A stretch of 64,000 bases of DNA from Thermus arciformis. GTDB lineage: Bacteria > Deinococcota > Deinococci > Deinococcales > Thermaceae. Position numbers and translations under genes: made by a program. Below the pieces are notes generated by a model. The model saw only the letters and a list, made by a program, of their open reading frames with translations, was not told the origin of the DNA and searched no databases. Positions 56,365 to 64,000 of this stretch are shown in pieces. Position 1 is the stretch's first letter. Every line of letters starts with the position of its first letter. The stretch spans positions 56,977-120,976 of the forward strand of contig NZ_FNBC01000003.1 of the NCBI RefSeq assembly GCF_900102145.1, read 5' to 3'.

Positions 56365-58434
56365 GTGCGGGCTTTGCGCCTTCTTTTCCTCGCCCTGGTG
56401 GGGCTCCTCTTCGGGGCGCTTCTCGCCTTGGGCTACCTGGCCTACGCCTACACCCGGGCCCTTCCGGACCTCTCCCTCTTTGAGCGCCTGCGCCTCACGG
56501 CCACCTCCACCCTCTACGCCCGGGACGGCACCCCCCTGGCCCAGATCGCCAGCGTGGAGGAGGGTAGGGCCATCCACCGGAGCCTGGTGCGCCTTGAGGA
56601 AGTTTCTCCCGCCGCGGTGGCCGCGGTGGTCTTCTCCGAGGACCGCCGCTTTTTCCAGCACTACGGGGTGGACTTCGTCCGCATCCTGGGGGCGCTTTAC
56701 GCCATCGCCCGGGGGGATTTGCAGGGGGGGAGCACCATCACCACCCAGGTCATCAAGAACACCCTCCTCAAGGAGCTGGCCCAGGCCCGCTCCCTGGAGC
56801 GGAAGTTCAAGGAGTGGGCCTTGGCCCTGGAGCTGGAGCGGCGCTACACCAAGGAGGAGATTTTGGAGATGTACCTGAACGTGGTCCCCTGGGGGGGAAA
56901 CGCCGTGGGCATTAAGGGGGCGGCGGAGGCCTACTTCGGCAAGGACCCCGCGGCCCTCACCCTCGCCGAGGGCCTCTATCTGGCCTCCCTCATCCCCGCG
57001 CCCAACGCCCGCTACCAGGACCTGAAGGGGGTGCGGGAGCGGATCCGCCTTCTCCTGGACCAGATGGTGGAGGAGGGCTGGGTGAGCCGGGAGCTCGCGG
57101 AGGCGGCCTGGAAGGAGCCCCTCGTCCCCCGGGGGTGGGAGGCGCGCTACGACGGGGAGGGCAACCTCCTGGAGGCCCGCCTGGTGGACCCCGAGGCCCG
57201 CCTCCTGAAGCCGCTGGACTACCGCATGGCCCCCCACTTCGTCCTCGAGGTGCGGCGCTTCCTCGAGGCCCGCTTCGGCAAGGAGAAGGTCTACGGGGAA
57301 GGGGGGCTTAGGGTCTACACCACCCTGGACCCCGCCATGCAGCGGGCGGCGGAAGGGGCGGCCCGGAGGGCCCGCCTGCCCGAGGGGGCGGAGCTTGCCC
57401 TGGTGGCCCTGGACCCCATGACGGGCGAGGTCTTGGCCCTGGTGGGGGGGGTGCGGCGGGAGGGGGACGAGTACAACCGGGCCACCCGGGCCTTAAGGAA
57501 CCCGGGAAGCGCGGTCAAGCCCTTCGTCTACGCCACGGCTTTTGAGGCGGGCTGGACCCAGGCCACCTTGGTGCCCGACCGGCCCCTGGAGTTCCCTGAC
57601 CCGAGCCAGCCCGGGGGGATCTGGCGGCCCAAGAACTTCTCCGGTACCTTCCTCAACCGGGAGATCACCGTGCGCTACGCCCTGGACCTCTCCTTGAACC
57701 TGCCCGCCATCTACACCGCCAAGGCCATCGGCGTGGAGCGGGTGGCGGAGAAGCTTTCCCAGGCGGGCTTTGTGGTGAAGTACCCCGCCTTGGCCATCGC
57801 CATCGGGGGGGCCTCCATCACCCCCGTGGACCTGGCCGCGGCCTACGCCGCCTTCGCCAACGGGGGGTACCGGGTGGCCCCCCTCTACGTGCAGAAGGTG
57901 GAGGACGGGGAGGGGAGGGTGCTCTACCAGGCCCTTCCCGAAAGGCGCCGCCTCTTTGACCCCCTGGTGGCCTACCAGGGCTGGGACCTCCTCAAGGGCT
58001 ACGTGTACGACCTCGGGGAGAAGAGCCTGGCCAAGGGCGCCCGGGTCCCGGGGCGGGTGGTGGGAGGGAAGACCGGGACCACCAATGAGGCCCGGGACCT
58101 CTGGTTCGCCGGCCTCACCCCGGGGCTTTCCGTGGTGGTCTGGGTGGGGCGGGACGACAACCGCCCCTTGCGCATGGGGGGACGGGAGCCTTCCAGCTCG
58201 GTGGTGAACCCCCCCATCTTCCGGGACTTCGTGGCCGAGGCCTTGAGGGGCCGCCCGGGGGGGGACTTTCCCATGCCCTCGGGCCTCGTGCGGGCGCGGG
58301 TGGACCTCCTTTCGGGGTATTCCTCCCCCCAAGGGGTGGAGATGGTCTTCCCCCAGGGCAAGGAGCCCCTGCCGCCTCCTCCCCCCGAGGCCCAGCCCCC
58401 CCAGGAGACCCCGCCGCAGGAGGGAACCCCATGA
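56365..58434 (+). CDS. Class A penicillin-binding protein
   Basis: 689 residues: N-terminal membrane segment, GT51 glycosyltransferase domain (SEDRRFFQHYGVDFVRILGA, GGSTITTQVIKN), and transpeptidase domain with NPGSAVKPFVYA (active Ser), SLNLPA and GGKTGTTNEARD; the last 30 residues are Pro/Gln-rich. It polymerises and cross-links peptidoglycan. I chose the GTG that lies 8 bases after TAAACT; a TTG six codons earlier is the alternative. TrmJ starts in its last bases (ATGA). Confidence 0.92.
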   Translation: MRALRLLFLALVGLLFGALLALGYLAYAYTRALPDLSLFERLRLTATSTLYARDGTPLAQIASVEEGRAIHRSLVRLEEVSPAAVAAVVFSEDRRFFQHYGVDFVRILGALYAIARGDLQGGSTITTQVIKNTLLKELAQARSLERKFKEWALALELERRYTKEEILEMYLNVVPWGGNAVGIKGAAEAYFGKDPAALTLAEGLYLASLIPAPNARYQDLKGVRERIRLLLDQMVEEGWVSRELAEAAWKEPLVPRGWEARYDGEGNLLEARLVDPEARLLKPLDYRMAPHFVLEVRRFLEARFGKEKVYGEGGLRVYTTLDPAMQRAAEGAARRARLPEGAELALVALDPMTGEVLALVGGVRREGDEYNRATRALRNPGSAVKPFVYATAFEAGWTQATLVPDRPLEFPDPSQPGGIWRPKNFSGTFLNREITVRYALDLSLNLPAIYTAKAIGVERVAEKLSQAGFVVKYPALAIAIGGASITPVDLAAAYAAFANGGYRVAPLYVQKVEDGEGRVLYQALPERRRLFDPLVAYQGWDLLKGYVYDLGEKSLAKGARVPGRVVGGKTGTTNEARDLWFAGLTPGLSVVVWVGRDDNRPLRMGGREPSSSVVNPPIFRDFVAEALRGRPGGDFPMPSGLVRARVDLLSGYSSPQGVEMVFPQGKEPLPPPPPEAQPPQETPPQEGTP

Positions 58435-59168
58435 GCCCCCTCGCCCGCGTCCGCGTGGTCCTGGTGGAGCCCCAGGAGCCCATGAACGTGGGGGCGGTGG
58501 CCCGGGCCATGCGCAACTTCGGCCTTTCCCGGCTCTACGTGGTCAACCCCGGGCCCCGGGTGGGCCCTCCCTGGGCCCAGGAGGCCTACTGGCTTGCGGT
58601 GCACGCGGAGGAGGTCCTGGACCGGGCGGTGGTGGCCCGGGGGCTCCTCGAGGCCCTGGAGGGGACGCGCCTGGTGGTGGCCACCACGGGGAGGCCCAGG
58701 GAGCTCTACCCCGCTCCCGTGGTGCCCGCCTGGGAGGTGCCCCGCCACGTCCTCTCCGTGGAAGGGGAGGTGGCCTTGGTCTTCGGCCGGGAGACCTTCG
58801 GCCTCACCAACGAGGAGCTGGACCTGGCCCACCTCATCGGCACCATCCCCACCGCCCCCGAGCAACCCTCCCTGAACCTGGCCCAGGCGGTGGTGGTCTT
58901 CGCCTACGAGCTCTTTAAGGCCTCGGGAGGGGAGGAGGGCCCCAAGGAGGCCCTGGCGGAGGTCTCGGCCCTGGAGGGCCTCTTCCAGGACCTCGGGCGC
59001 TACATCCTGGAGATCGGCTTCACCGACGAGAACCGCTTCCCCTACGCCATGCGCCGCCTGAGGCGCATCCTCCACAAGGCCAGGCTCTCTCCCGGAGAGG
59101 TGCAGCTTTTGAGGGGGCTTCTGCACCAAAGCCGGTACGCCATGGGAAAGAAGGATGGCCAGTCATAA
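58431..59168 (+). CDS. trmJ: SPOUT-family tRNA methyltransferase TrmJ
   Basis: 245 residues. The three knot motifs are present: EPMNVGAVARAMRNFG, FGRETFGLTNEELDL and PSLNLAQAVVVFAYEL; the C-terminal extension (FTDENRFPYAMRRLRRIL) is typical of TrmJ, which makes 2'-O-methyl at tRNA position 32. It is coupled to the PBP by an ATGA junction and overlaps the kinase gene by 14 bases. Confidence 0.9.
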   Translation: MSPLARVRVVLVEPQEPMNVGAVARAMRNFGLSRLYVVNPGPRVGPPWAQEAYWLAVHAEEVLDRAVVARGLLEALEGTRLVVATTGRPRELYPAPVVPAWEVPRHVLSVEGEVALVFGRETFGLTNEELDLAHLIGTIPTAPEQPSLNLAQAVVVFAYELFKASGGEEGPKEALAEVSALEGLFQDLGRYILEIGFTDENRFPYAMRRLRRILHKARLSPGEVQLLRGLLHQSRYAMGKKDGQS

Positions 59169-60702
59169 CCTTTACCGCCTCGTCCGCCTCGCCCAGAGGC
59201 TTCTGCCGCCCCTGATTGCCGCCGTGGTGGTGGCCTTTGAGCTCGCCCTCCTGCCCTACCGCCATGTGGAAAGCGTGCTCTGGCTCCGCCTCGGCTTTTA
59301 TGGCCTGGTGGGGCCCTTGGTGACCTACGCCGTCTTGGAGTGGATCGCCCAGGAGGTGCTGGAGAAGGTGCGGGCCGAGCGGGCCCTGGAGGAGGCCAAC
59401 CGCCGCCTGCAGGCCTCGGGGAGGGTCTTCCGGGAGGCCCTGGAGAGCCAGAACCTGGAGGAGGCGGTGCTCCGCATCGCCCGCGCCCTGGAGGAGGCCC
59501 TGGGCTACCCCGTGGTCCTCGAGGCCGAGGGGGTGCGCTCGGGGGAGGGGTGCGGGGGGCTAAGGGTGGAGCTTCCGGGGCTTAGGGGCTTTCTGGAGGC
59601 CTGCGCCCAGGCCCCCGAGCGGGCCTTCTTGGAGGTGCTGGCCCACGAGGTGGCGGGGGCCTTGCAGTCCGTGGTGGCCCGGAGCCGGGACCTCCTCACC
59701 CTTCACGAGGTGGACCAGGCCCTGAAGGCCGAGGCCAACCTGGACCGCCTTTTGGAGGGCCTGCTGGAGCGCATCCGCGCCTGGGCCGAGGCGGAGGGGG
59801 GAGGGGTTCTTCTCCTGGACCAGGAGGGCTTCCTCGTGCCCCGGGTGGTCCGGGGCCTGGACCTCCCGGCCCACCCCTTTCTCCCGGAGGGCCCCTGGCG
59901 GGGGGCCCTCCAGGGCCCGGTCTTCGTGGGGAAGGACACCCTGGCCCTCCCCCTCAAGGCCCGGGAGCCCGTGGGGGTGCTCGTCCTCCGGGGCCGGGGG
60001 CTTTCCCGGCGCATCCCCTTCCTCTCCTTTTTGGCCTCCCAGGTGGCCCTGGCGGTGCGGAACGCCCAGGCCTATTTGCGGGCGGAGGAGCTCGCCATCA
60101 ACGAGGAGCGCACCCGCATCGCCCGGGAGATCCACGATGGCCTCGCCCAAAGCCTGGCCTTCATGGCCCTGAAGCTGGACCTGGCGGAAAGGCTCCTTTC
60201 CAAGGACCAGGAGGCGGCCTTGAAGGCCCTCCAGGAGGTCAAGGACACCCTGAGGGCCCAGATCCGGGAGGTGCGGCGGAGCATCTTCGCCCTCCGGCCC
60301 ATTGACCTGGAGCGCTACGGCTTTTTGGAGTCCTTAAGGCGCTACGCCCAGGCCTTCGCCGAGCAGGCGGGCTTCCGGGTCCACCTCGCCCTGCCCGATC
60401 GGGTGGGCCTTTCCCAGGCGAGCGAGCTCGTCCTCTTTCGGGTGCTCCAGGAGGCCCTGACCAACGCGGCCAAGCACGGCAGGCCCACCCGGGTGGAGGT
60501 GGTCTTGGAGCCTTTGGGGGAGCGGGGGGCGAGGCTTACCGTGAGGGACAACGGCCGGGGCTTCCAGAGCCCCGAGGCGGGGGGGCTTGGGGGGTTCGGC
60601 CTCACCCAGATGCGGGAGAGGGTGGAGGCCCGGGGAGGGCGTTTCGCCGTGCGCTCCGAGCCGGGAAAGGGCACGGAGGTGGTGGCGGAGGTGCCCTACT
60701 GA
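59155..60702 (+). CDS. NarL-type sensor histidine kinase
   Basis: 515 residues: two hydrophobic N-terminal segments, a coiled coil (VRAERALEEANRRLQASG), one or two GAF-like domains, the HisKA_3 dimer helix (ERTRIAREIHDGLAQSLAFM, His near residue 327), and the ATPase with LVLFRVLQEALTNAAKHG and VRDNGRGF, then GLTQMRERVEARGG. Such kinases normally phosphorylate a LuxR-type regulator, but none is adjacent. No large sensor loop outside the membrane, so the signal may be cytosolic. A hairpin follows its stop. Confidence 0.9.
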   Translation: MASHNLYRLVRLAQRLLPPLIAAVVVAFELALLPYRHVESVLWLRLGFYGLVGPLVTYAVLEWIAQEVLEKVRAERALEEANRRLQASGRVFREALESQNLEEAVLRIARALEEALGYPVVLEAEGVRSGEGCGGLRVELPGLRGFLEACAQAPERAFLEVLAHEVAGALQSVVARSRDLLTLHEVDQALKAEANLDRLLEGLLERIRAWAEAEGGGVLLLDQEGFLVPRVVRGLDLPAHPFLPEGPWRGALQGPVFVGKDTLALPLKAREPVGVLVLRGRGLSRRIPFLSFLASQVALAVRNAQAYLRAEELAINEERTRIAREIHDGLAQSLAFMALKLDLAERLLSKDQEAALKALQEVKDTLRAQIREVRRSIFALRPIDLERYGFLESLRRYAQAFAEQAGFRVHLALPDRVGLSQASELVLFRVLQEALTNAAKHGRPTRVEVVLEPLGERGARLTVRDNGRGFQSPEAGGLGGFGLTQMRERVEARGGRFAVRSEPGKGTEVVAEVPY

Positions 60703-60705
60703 GTA

Positions 60706-60733
60706 CCCCGCTTTGGCTTTTGCCAGAGCGGGG
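60706..60733 (+). terminator. Hairpin after the histidine kinase gene
   Basis: A 12-bp stem (CCCCGCT...TGGC with GCCA...AGCGGGG, one wobble) with a TTTT loop, 3 bases after the TGA. No T tract follows, so factor-dependent ending is as likely. Confidence 0.5.
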
Positions 60734-60803
60734 GCCCCTGAAAAGCTTGCCGGGAGGCCAAGTGGCTGCACGTTGATTTCGCAACACGGGTTGCCCGAAA
60801 TAA

Positions 60804-60862
60804 GGCTTGGGAAGATCCTTTTGGGGCCCCCACCGCGGCAAAAGCCGCGGTGGGGTACTTAG
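60804..60862 (-). repeat. Copy 2 of the palindromic dispersed element (inverted)
   Basis: Read on the minus strand: CTAAGTA, a perfect 12-bp stem (60828-60839 with 60844-60855) closed by TTTT, then GGGCCCC-type bases, CCAAAAGG and TTCCCAAGCC. Stem and both flanks match copy 1 with a few compensating changes (C-G to T-A style pair changes in the stem), which implies the structure matters. It fills much of the gap between the kinase and phosphatase genes. Confidence 0.75.
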
Positions 60863-60880
60863 AAGCATGGGTCGCTTGGG

Positions 60881-60886
60881 TATCAT
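60881..60886 (+). promoter_or_regulatory. -10 box for the phosphatase gene
   Basis: TATCAT ending 7 bases before the ATG, leaderless spacing, poor -35. Confidence 0.5.
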
Positions 60887-60892
60887 GGGGGC

Positions 60893-61378
60893 ATGGACCG
60901 CCCCGTGCGGGTGCTCTTCGTCTGCCTCGGGAACATCTGCCGTAGCCCCCTGGCGGAGGGGGCCTTCCGTAAGCTTTTGAAGGAGCGGGGCCTCGAGGCC
61001 CGCTTTGAGGTGGACTCCGCGGGGACCGGGGCCTGGCACGCGGGCGAGCCCATGGACCCGCGGGCGAGGCGGGTGTTGGAGGAGGAAGGGGCCTACTTCC
61101 CCCACGTGGCCCGGGCCATGACCGCGGAGGACGCCCGCTACTACGACCACATCCTGGTCATGGACCGAAAGAACCTGGAGGAGGTCCTTAGGCGCTTCCC
61201 CGAGGCCAAGGGAAAGGCCCGCCTCCTTCTGGACGACCTGGGCGGGGGAGAGGTGCCGGACCCCTACTACGGGGACCTCCAGGACTGCCGCGAGGTCTAC
61301 TGGACCGTGGAGGCCGCGGCGAGGGCCTTCTTGGAACGGCATGGACCCCCTCTCCCTTCTGAAGAAAGCGGGGCTTGA
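60893..61378 (+). CDS. Low-molecular-weight protein-tyrosine-phosphatase family protein
   Basis: 161 residues: VCLGNICRSPLAEG carries the CX5R loop (Cys11, Arg17), DSAGTGAWHAGEPMD follows, and VPDPYY gives the general acid Asp near residue 122. The family dephosphorylates Tyr-proteins, arsenate in one branch, and in human LMW-PTP-A ribulosamine 5-phosphates. Its stop lies 38 bases inside the fructosamine-kinase gene, suggesting a joint role. Confidence 0.92.
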   Translation: MDRPVRVLFVCLGNICRSPLAEGAFRKLLKERGLEARFEVDSAGTGAWHAGEPMDPRARRVLEEEGAYFPHVARAMTAEDARYYDHILVMDRKNLEEVLRRFPEAKGKARLLLDDLGGGEVPDPYYGDLQDCREVYWTVEAAARAFLERHGPPLPSEESGA

Positions 61379-62129
61379 GGCCAAGGGCCCCCCCGTTCCC
61401 CTCCACGGGGGGGAGATCTCCCGGGTGTGGCGGGTGGGGCCTTTTGTGGTGAAGACGGCCGAGGCCCCGCCCCCGGGCCTCTTCCCGGCCGAGGCCCGGG
61501 GGCTTCGGGCCCTGGCCGGGCGGGGGGTGCGGGTGCCCGGGGTCCGCTGGGTGGGGGAGGAGGGGCTCGTCCTGGACTACCTGGAGCCGGGGCCCGAGGA
61601 CTGGGAGGACCTGGCCCACGTCCTCGCCGCCCTCCACCGGAGGCGGGAGGCGGCCTACCGCGCCGAGCCCGGCTTCCTCGGCACCTTCCCCCTTCCCGGG
61701 CGGGAGGGCGGGGAGTGGACCGCCTTCTTCTGCGAGCGGTGCGTCCTCCCCCTCCTCGAGGCCACCTGGGAGCGGCTAGAGGGCTTAGGCCCCAAGGTGG
61801 AGGCCCTCTACCGAAGGCCCCTCCCCGCCGAGGGCCCTGCCCCCCTCCACGGCGACCTCTGGCGCGGGAACGTCCACTTCGCCCGGGAGGGGCCGGCCCT
61901 CCTGGACCCCTCCTTCTTCGTGGGGGAGCGGGGGGTGGACCTGGCCATGATGCGGCTTTTCGGGGGGTTTCCCCGGAGGTTCTGGGAGGTTTACGGGGAG
62001 CTTTACCCCATCCCCGAGGAGGTGGAAAGGGCCCTTCCCCGCTACCAGGTCTACTACCTCCTGGCCCACGTGCACTTCTTCGGGGAGGGCTACCTGGGGG
62101 CGTTATGGAGGGCGATTTCCGCCTCTTAG
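61341..62129 (+). CDS. Fructosamine-3-kinase family protein
   Basis: 262 residues of the FN3K/aminoglycoside-kinase fold: ISRVWRVGPFVVKTA (Lys of the ATP site), LHGDLWRGNV (catalytic Asp, about residue 173), and DPSFFVGERGVDLAMMRLFGG (metal Asp). Bacterial members phosphorylate ribulosamines or erythrulosamines on proteins, starting deglycation. Start inside the phosphatase gene, so translation is coupled; it overlaps the DUF4388 gene by 25 bases. Confidence 0.9.
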   Translation: MDPLSLLKKAGLEAKGPPVPLHGGEISRVWRVGPFVVKTAEAPPPGLFPAEARGLRALAGRGVRVPGVRWVGEEGLVLDYLEPGPEDWEDLAHVLAALHRRREAAYRAEPGFLGTFPLPGREGGEWTAFFCERCVLPLLEATWERLEGLGPKVEALYRRPLPAEGPAPLHGDLWRGNVHFAREGPALLDPSFFVGERGVDLAMMRLFGGFPRRFWEVYGELYPIPEEVERALPRYQVYYLLAHVHFFGEGYLGALWRAISAS

Positions 62130-62854
62130 GGCCCATTGACCTCCTCCAGCTTCTGGCCCAGGGGGGGAAGACGGGGGCCTTCCGGGTGGAGGGGGGGGAG
62201 GTCTACCTGGAGGGCGGCCGGCCCGTGCACGCCGTCTACCGGGGCAAGGAGGGGAAGGAGGCCCTGCTCGCTCTTCTCACCCTCAAGGAGGGGAGCTTCC
62301 GCTTCCTCCTTGGGGAGCGGGCGCCCCGCACCACCTTGGGCGGGGCTTTGGAAGGGTACCTTCTGGAAGCCCTCCGCGCCCTGGACGAGGGGGTGGAGGT
62401 GGGGCCCTTTGACCTGGTGCGGCCCACCCCCAAGGGCCAAGGGGCCCAGGCCAGCCTGGAGCCCACCGAGCTTTCCCTCCTCCTCGCCCTGGAAGGGGGC
62501 AAGAGCCCCTTAGACCTCCTCCCCGCCACGGGCCTTTCCCTGGGGGAGGTGCTGCGGCGCCTGGGGCAGCTCGCCCGGCTTCGCCTGGTGGAGGTGGTCC
62601 CCCGGGTGCCCCACGCCGCGAGGCTCCGGGTGGCCCTGGGGAAGCGGGGGGCCCAGGTGGACGGGCTTCTCCTCTCCGCCTGGCGGCTCCACTACGGGGG
62701 GGTCGCCCGGGTGCGGGTGCGGGGCCTGCGGGAGGCCTCCTTGCCCGTGGAGGGGGCGGAAGGGCTTGGGGGGGAGCTGAGGCTTGCCCCTGAGCTCCTC
62801 CTCTTCCACGGCTTCAAGGTGGGGGAGGAGGTCCTGGTCTGGCCCGAGGTATAG
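62105..62854 (+). CDS. DUF4388 domain protein
   Basis: 249 residues. The N-terminal 90 residues (FRLLGPIDLLQLLAQGGKTGAFRVEGGEVYLEGGRPVHAVY) are a PATAN-like DUF4388 domain, often found in two-component and gliding regulators; the middle has a winged-helix look (LSLLLALEGGKSPLDLLPATGLSLGEVLRRLGQLARLRLV), and the C-terminus is beta-rich. No enzymatic motif. Its stop codon is part of the -10 box for psuG. Confidence 0.8.
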   Translation: MEGDFRLLGPIDLLQLLAQGGKTGAFRVEGGEVYLEGGRPVHAVYRGKEGKEALLALLTLKEGSFRFLLGERAPRTTLGGALEGYLLEALRALDEGVEVGPFDLVRPTPKGQGAQASLEPTELSLLLALEGGKSPLDLLPATGLSLGEVLRRLGQLARLRLVEVVPRVPHAARLRVALGKRGAQVDGLLLSAWRLHYGGVARVRVRGLREASLPVEGAEGLGGELRLAPELLLFHGFKVGEEVLVWPEV

Positions 62855-62855
62855 T
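62850..62855 (+). promoter_or_regulatory. -10 box for psuG on the upstream stop codon
   Basis: TATAGT includes the TAG stop of the DUF4388 gene and ends 7 bases before the psuG ATG; poor -35. Confidence 0.55.
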
Positions 62856-62861
62856 GGCCCC

Positions 62862-63707
62862 ATGCCCGAAGCCCTGGTGGCCCTGGAGTCCGCGGTCCTC
62901 ACCCACGGCCTGCCCTACCCCTTCAACCTGGAGACCCTCGAGGCCCTGGAGGAGGCGGTGCGGGCCGAGGGGGCCATTCCCAAGACCATCGCCCTGGTGC
63001 GGGGGGAGGTGCGCCTCGGCCTCACCCCGGAGGAGAAGGCCCACCTGGCCCAGGGGGGCGCGGACAAGGCCAGCCTGTGGAACCTGGCCGCCCTCCTCGC
63101 CCAAGGCCAAAGCGCCGGGACCACCGTGGCGGCCACGGCCCACCTCGCCCACCTCCACGGCCTGAAGGTCTTCGCCACCGGGGGGATCGGGGGGGTGCAC
63201 CTCGAGCCCTACGACGAAAGCGCCGACCTCATCGCCCTCTCCCGCACCCCCATCCTGGTGGTCTCCTCCGGCCCCAAGGCCATCCTGGACCTCGGGGCCA
63301 CCCTGGAGCGCCTGGAGACCCTGGGGGTGAGCGTGGTGGGCTACCGCACGGACCGTCTCCCCGCCTTCTTCTCCCCCGACTCCCCCTTTCCCGTCCCCGC
63401 CCGGGTGGACACCCCTCTGGAGGCGGCCCGGGTCTACCTCCAGGCCCGGGCCTTGGGCCTTGGGGGGGTGCTCCTGGTGAACCCGGTCTCCCAAGGCCTC
63501 CCTTACGAGCAGGTGGCCCTCTGGGTGGAGGAGGCGGGCCGGATGGCGGCCCGGGAGGGGGTCTTCGGGAAGGCCCTCACCCCCTACCTCCTGAGGAAGC
63601 TCTCGGAGCTCTCCTCGGGGGAGACGGACCGGGTCAACCGGAGGCTCCTCCTGGAGAACGCCCGCCTGGCGGCCCAGGTGGCCCTGGCCCTGGCGGGGCT
63701 AGAATAA
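62862..63707 (+). CDS. psuG: Pseudouridine-5'-phosphate glycosidase
   Basis: 281 residues: LVALESAVLTHGLPYP (catalytic Glu), TTVAATAHLAHLHGLKVFATGGIGGVH, DLIALSRTPILVVSSGPKAILD and NPVSQGLPYEQ match the family. It splits pseudouridine 5'-phosphate into uracil and ribose 5-phosphate. The kinase partner psuK is not present nearby. The terminal repeat of an IS appears to begin at its stop codon, so the 3' end may have been altered by insertion; the length is slightly short. Confidence 0.92.
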   Translation: MPEALVALESAVLTHGLPYPFNLETLEALEEAVRAEGAIPKTIALVRGEVRLGLTPEEKAHLAQGGADKASLWNLAALLAQGQSAGTTVAATAHLAHLHGLKVFATGGIGGVHLEPYDESADLIALSRTPILVVSSGPKAILDLGATLERLETLGVSVVGYRTDRLPAFFSPDSPFPVPARVDTPLEAARVYLQARALGLGGVLLVNPVSQGLPYEQVALWVEEAGRMAAREGVFGKALTPYLLRKLSELSSGETDRVNRRLLLENARLAAQVALALAGLE

Positions 63708-64000
63708 CCCAAGTTGCTACCCAGCCATCTTCTGGGTCAGGAGACTGATGTTATGGGCCAGGACGAAGGTGAGAACTTTGATGACGAAACCCTCCTGGGT
63801 CACGGCGTGGATGCGCCTGGGGAAGAGGTGATGGAGCATGCTCCCCACCGTCTCCACCACCCTCCGCCCCACGATGGCCAGGTACTGCATCCAAGGGAGA
63901 TACCGCCGGCTGTTCCTCCTGCGGATGACCATGGGAACAACCTCCTGGGCCTCCCGGAGGAGGTCCTCGTACAGATGGCTCTCGTACCCCCGGTCCAGGT
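63707..64000. mobile_element. Right end of an insertion sequence, cut by the window edge
   Basis: ACCCAAGTTGC at 63707-63717 looks like the start of a terminal inverted repeat of the IS982 type (families of this sort often begin ACCC), followed directly by the transposase 3' end on the minus strand. The other end and the target duplication are outside the window. Confidence 0.6.
63717..64000 (-). CDS. DDE transposase, C-terminal part
   Basis: About 94 visible residues ending in TAG; the frame is open to the edge. LDRGYES with a catalytic Asp and, 45 residues on, RRVVETVGSML with the third catalytic Glu are DDE signatures, then AVTQEGFVIKVLTFVLAHNISLL as in IS982/IS5-type enzymes. The family assignment is tentative. 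Function: cut-and-paste of the element. Confidence 0.8.
   Translation of the reverse strand, partial: LDRGYESHLYEDLLREAQEVVPMVIRRRNSRRYLPWMQYLAIVGRRVVETVGSMLHHLFPRRIHAVTQEGFVIKVLTFVLAHNISLLTQKMAG

Overview
The window is chromosomal DNA from a Thermus species. GC content and third-position GC are very high, genes are packed with many 4-base ATGA overlaps, many start codons sit about 7 bases after a -10 hexamer, and the protein set (IleRS of 1043 aa, SpoVS without sporulation, SmtB/HMA pair, EndoIV) matches Thermus. Compared from memory with T. thermophilus HB8, ribosomal protein S2 is similar but not identical, so this is probably another strain or species. There is no phage, CRISPR array or plasmid region. 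The only mobile element is a transposase fragment at the right edge. Layout, left to right: (1) 1-7.2 kb: the truncated PrkA kinase gene, a CPBP membrane protease, a stand-alone Lrp/AsnC ligand domain preceded by a possible 34-residue ORF, a metallophosphoesterase, then on the plus strand recX, an SRPBCC protein, spoVS, an RsmB-type rRNA methyltransferase, proC and a secreted protein. (2) 7.2-13.5 kb: a minus-strand run rpsB-tsf-pyrH-frr-cdsA-dxr-rseP-glycosyltransferase, driven by a sigma-A promoter whose -35 box interlocks with that of a divergent tRNA-Ala. (3) 13.6-25 kb: tRNA-Ala, a 60-base palindromic element, a Gfo/Idh/MocA oxidoreductase, tRNA-Ser, a DHH-CBS-nucleotidyltransferase fusion, two tandem M50-type membrane proteins (one lacking its HExxH motif), endonuclease IV, RlpA, an M24 peptidase, and ileS behind a T-box leader. 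(4) 25-33.8 kb: transaldolase, rho, a LysM/M23 cell-wall hydrolase, pdxS-smtB, a Zn/Cd-type P1B ATPase, nhaA and pdxT; the ion-handling genes separate the two PLP-synthase genes. (5) 33.8-43.2 kb: asnS, a HAD phosphatase, phzF, aspS and hisS, then a Cys-containing DUF2946-like protein with a LuxR-like regulator, and modABC. (6) 43.4-48.8 kb: argF-uma2-argC-argJ, secreted proteins and a DUF420 membrane protein. (7) 48.8-54.6 kb, minus strand: deoC, a PLD-like protein, maf, mreC, mreD, penicillin-binding protein 2 and minC, a cell-shape and division cluster. (8) 54.7-64 kb, plus strand: ychF, tRNA-Gln, a receiver protein, a class A PBP, trmJ, a histidine kinase, then a low-molecular-weight phosphatase, a fructosamine-kinase relative, a DUF4388 protein, psuG and the IS end. 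The most notable signals are two copies of a conserved 59-60 base palindromic element 47 kb apart, the ileS T-box leader, the phosphatase/fructosamine-kinase pair that could be a protein-deglycation unit, the inactive/active site-2-protease pair, the split PLP-synthase locus, and a recurring promoter design in which the -10 box is built on the stop codon of the gene upstream. All assignments come from reading the sequence and from recalled family knowledge; no search was run.
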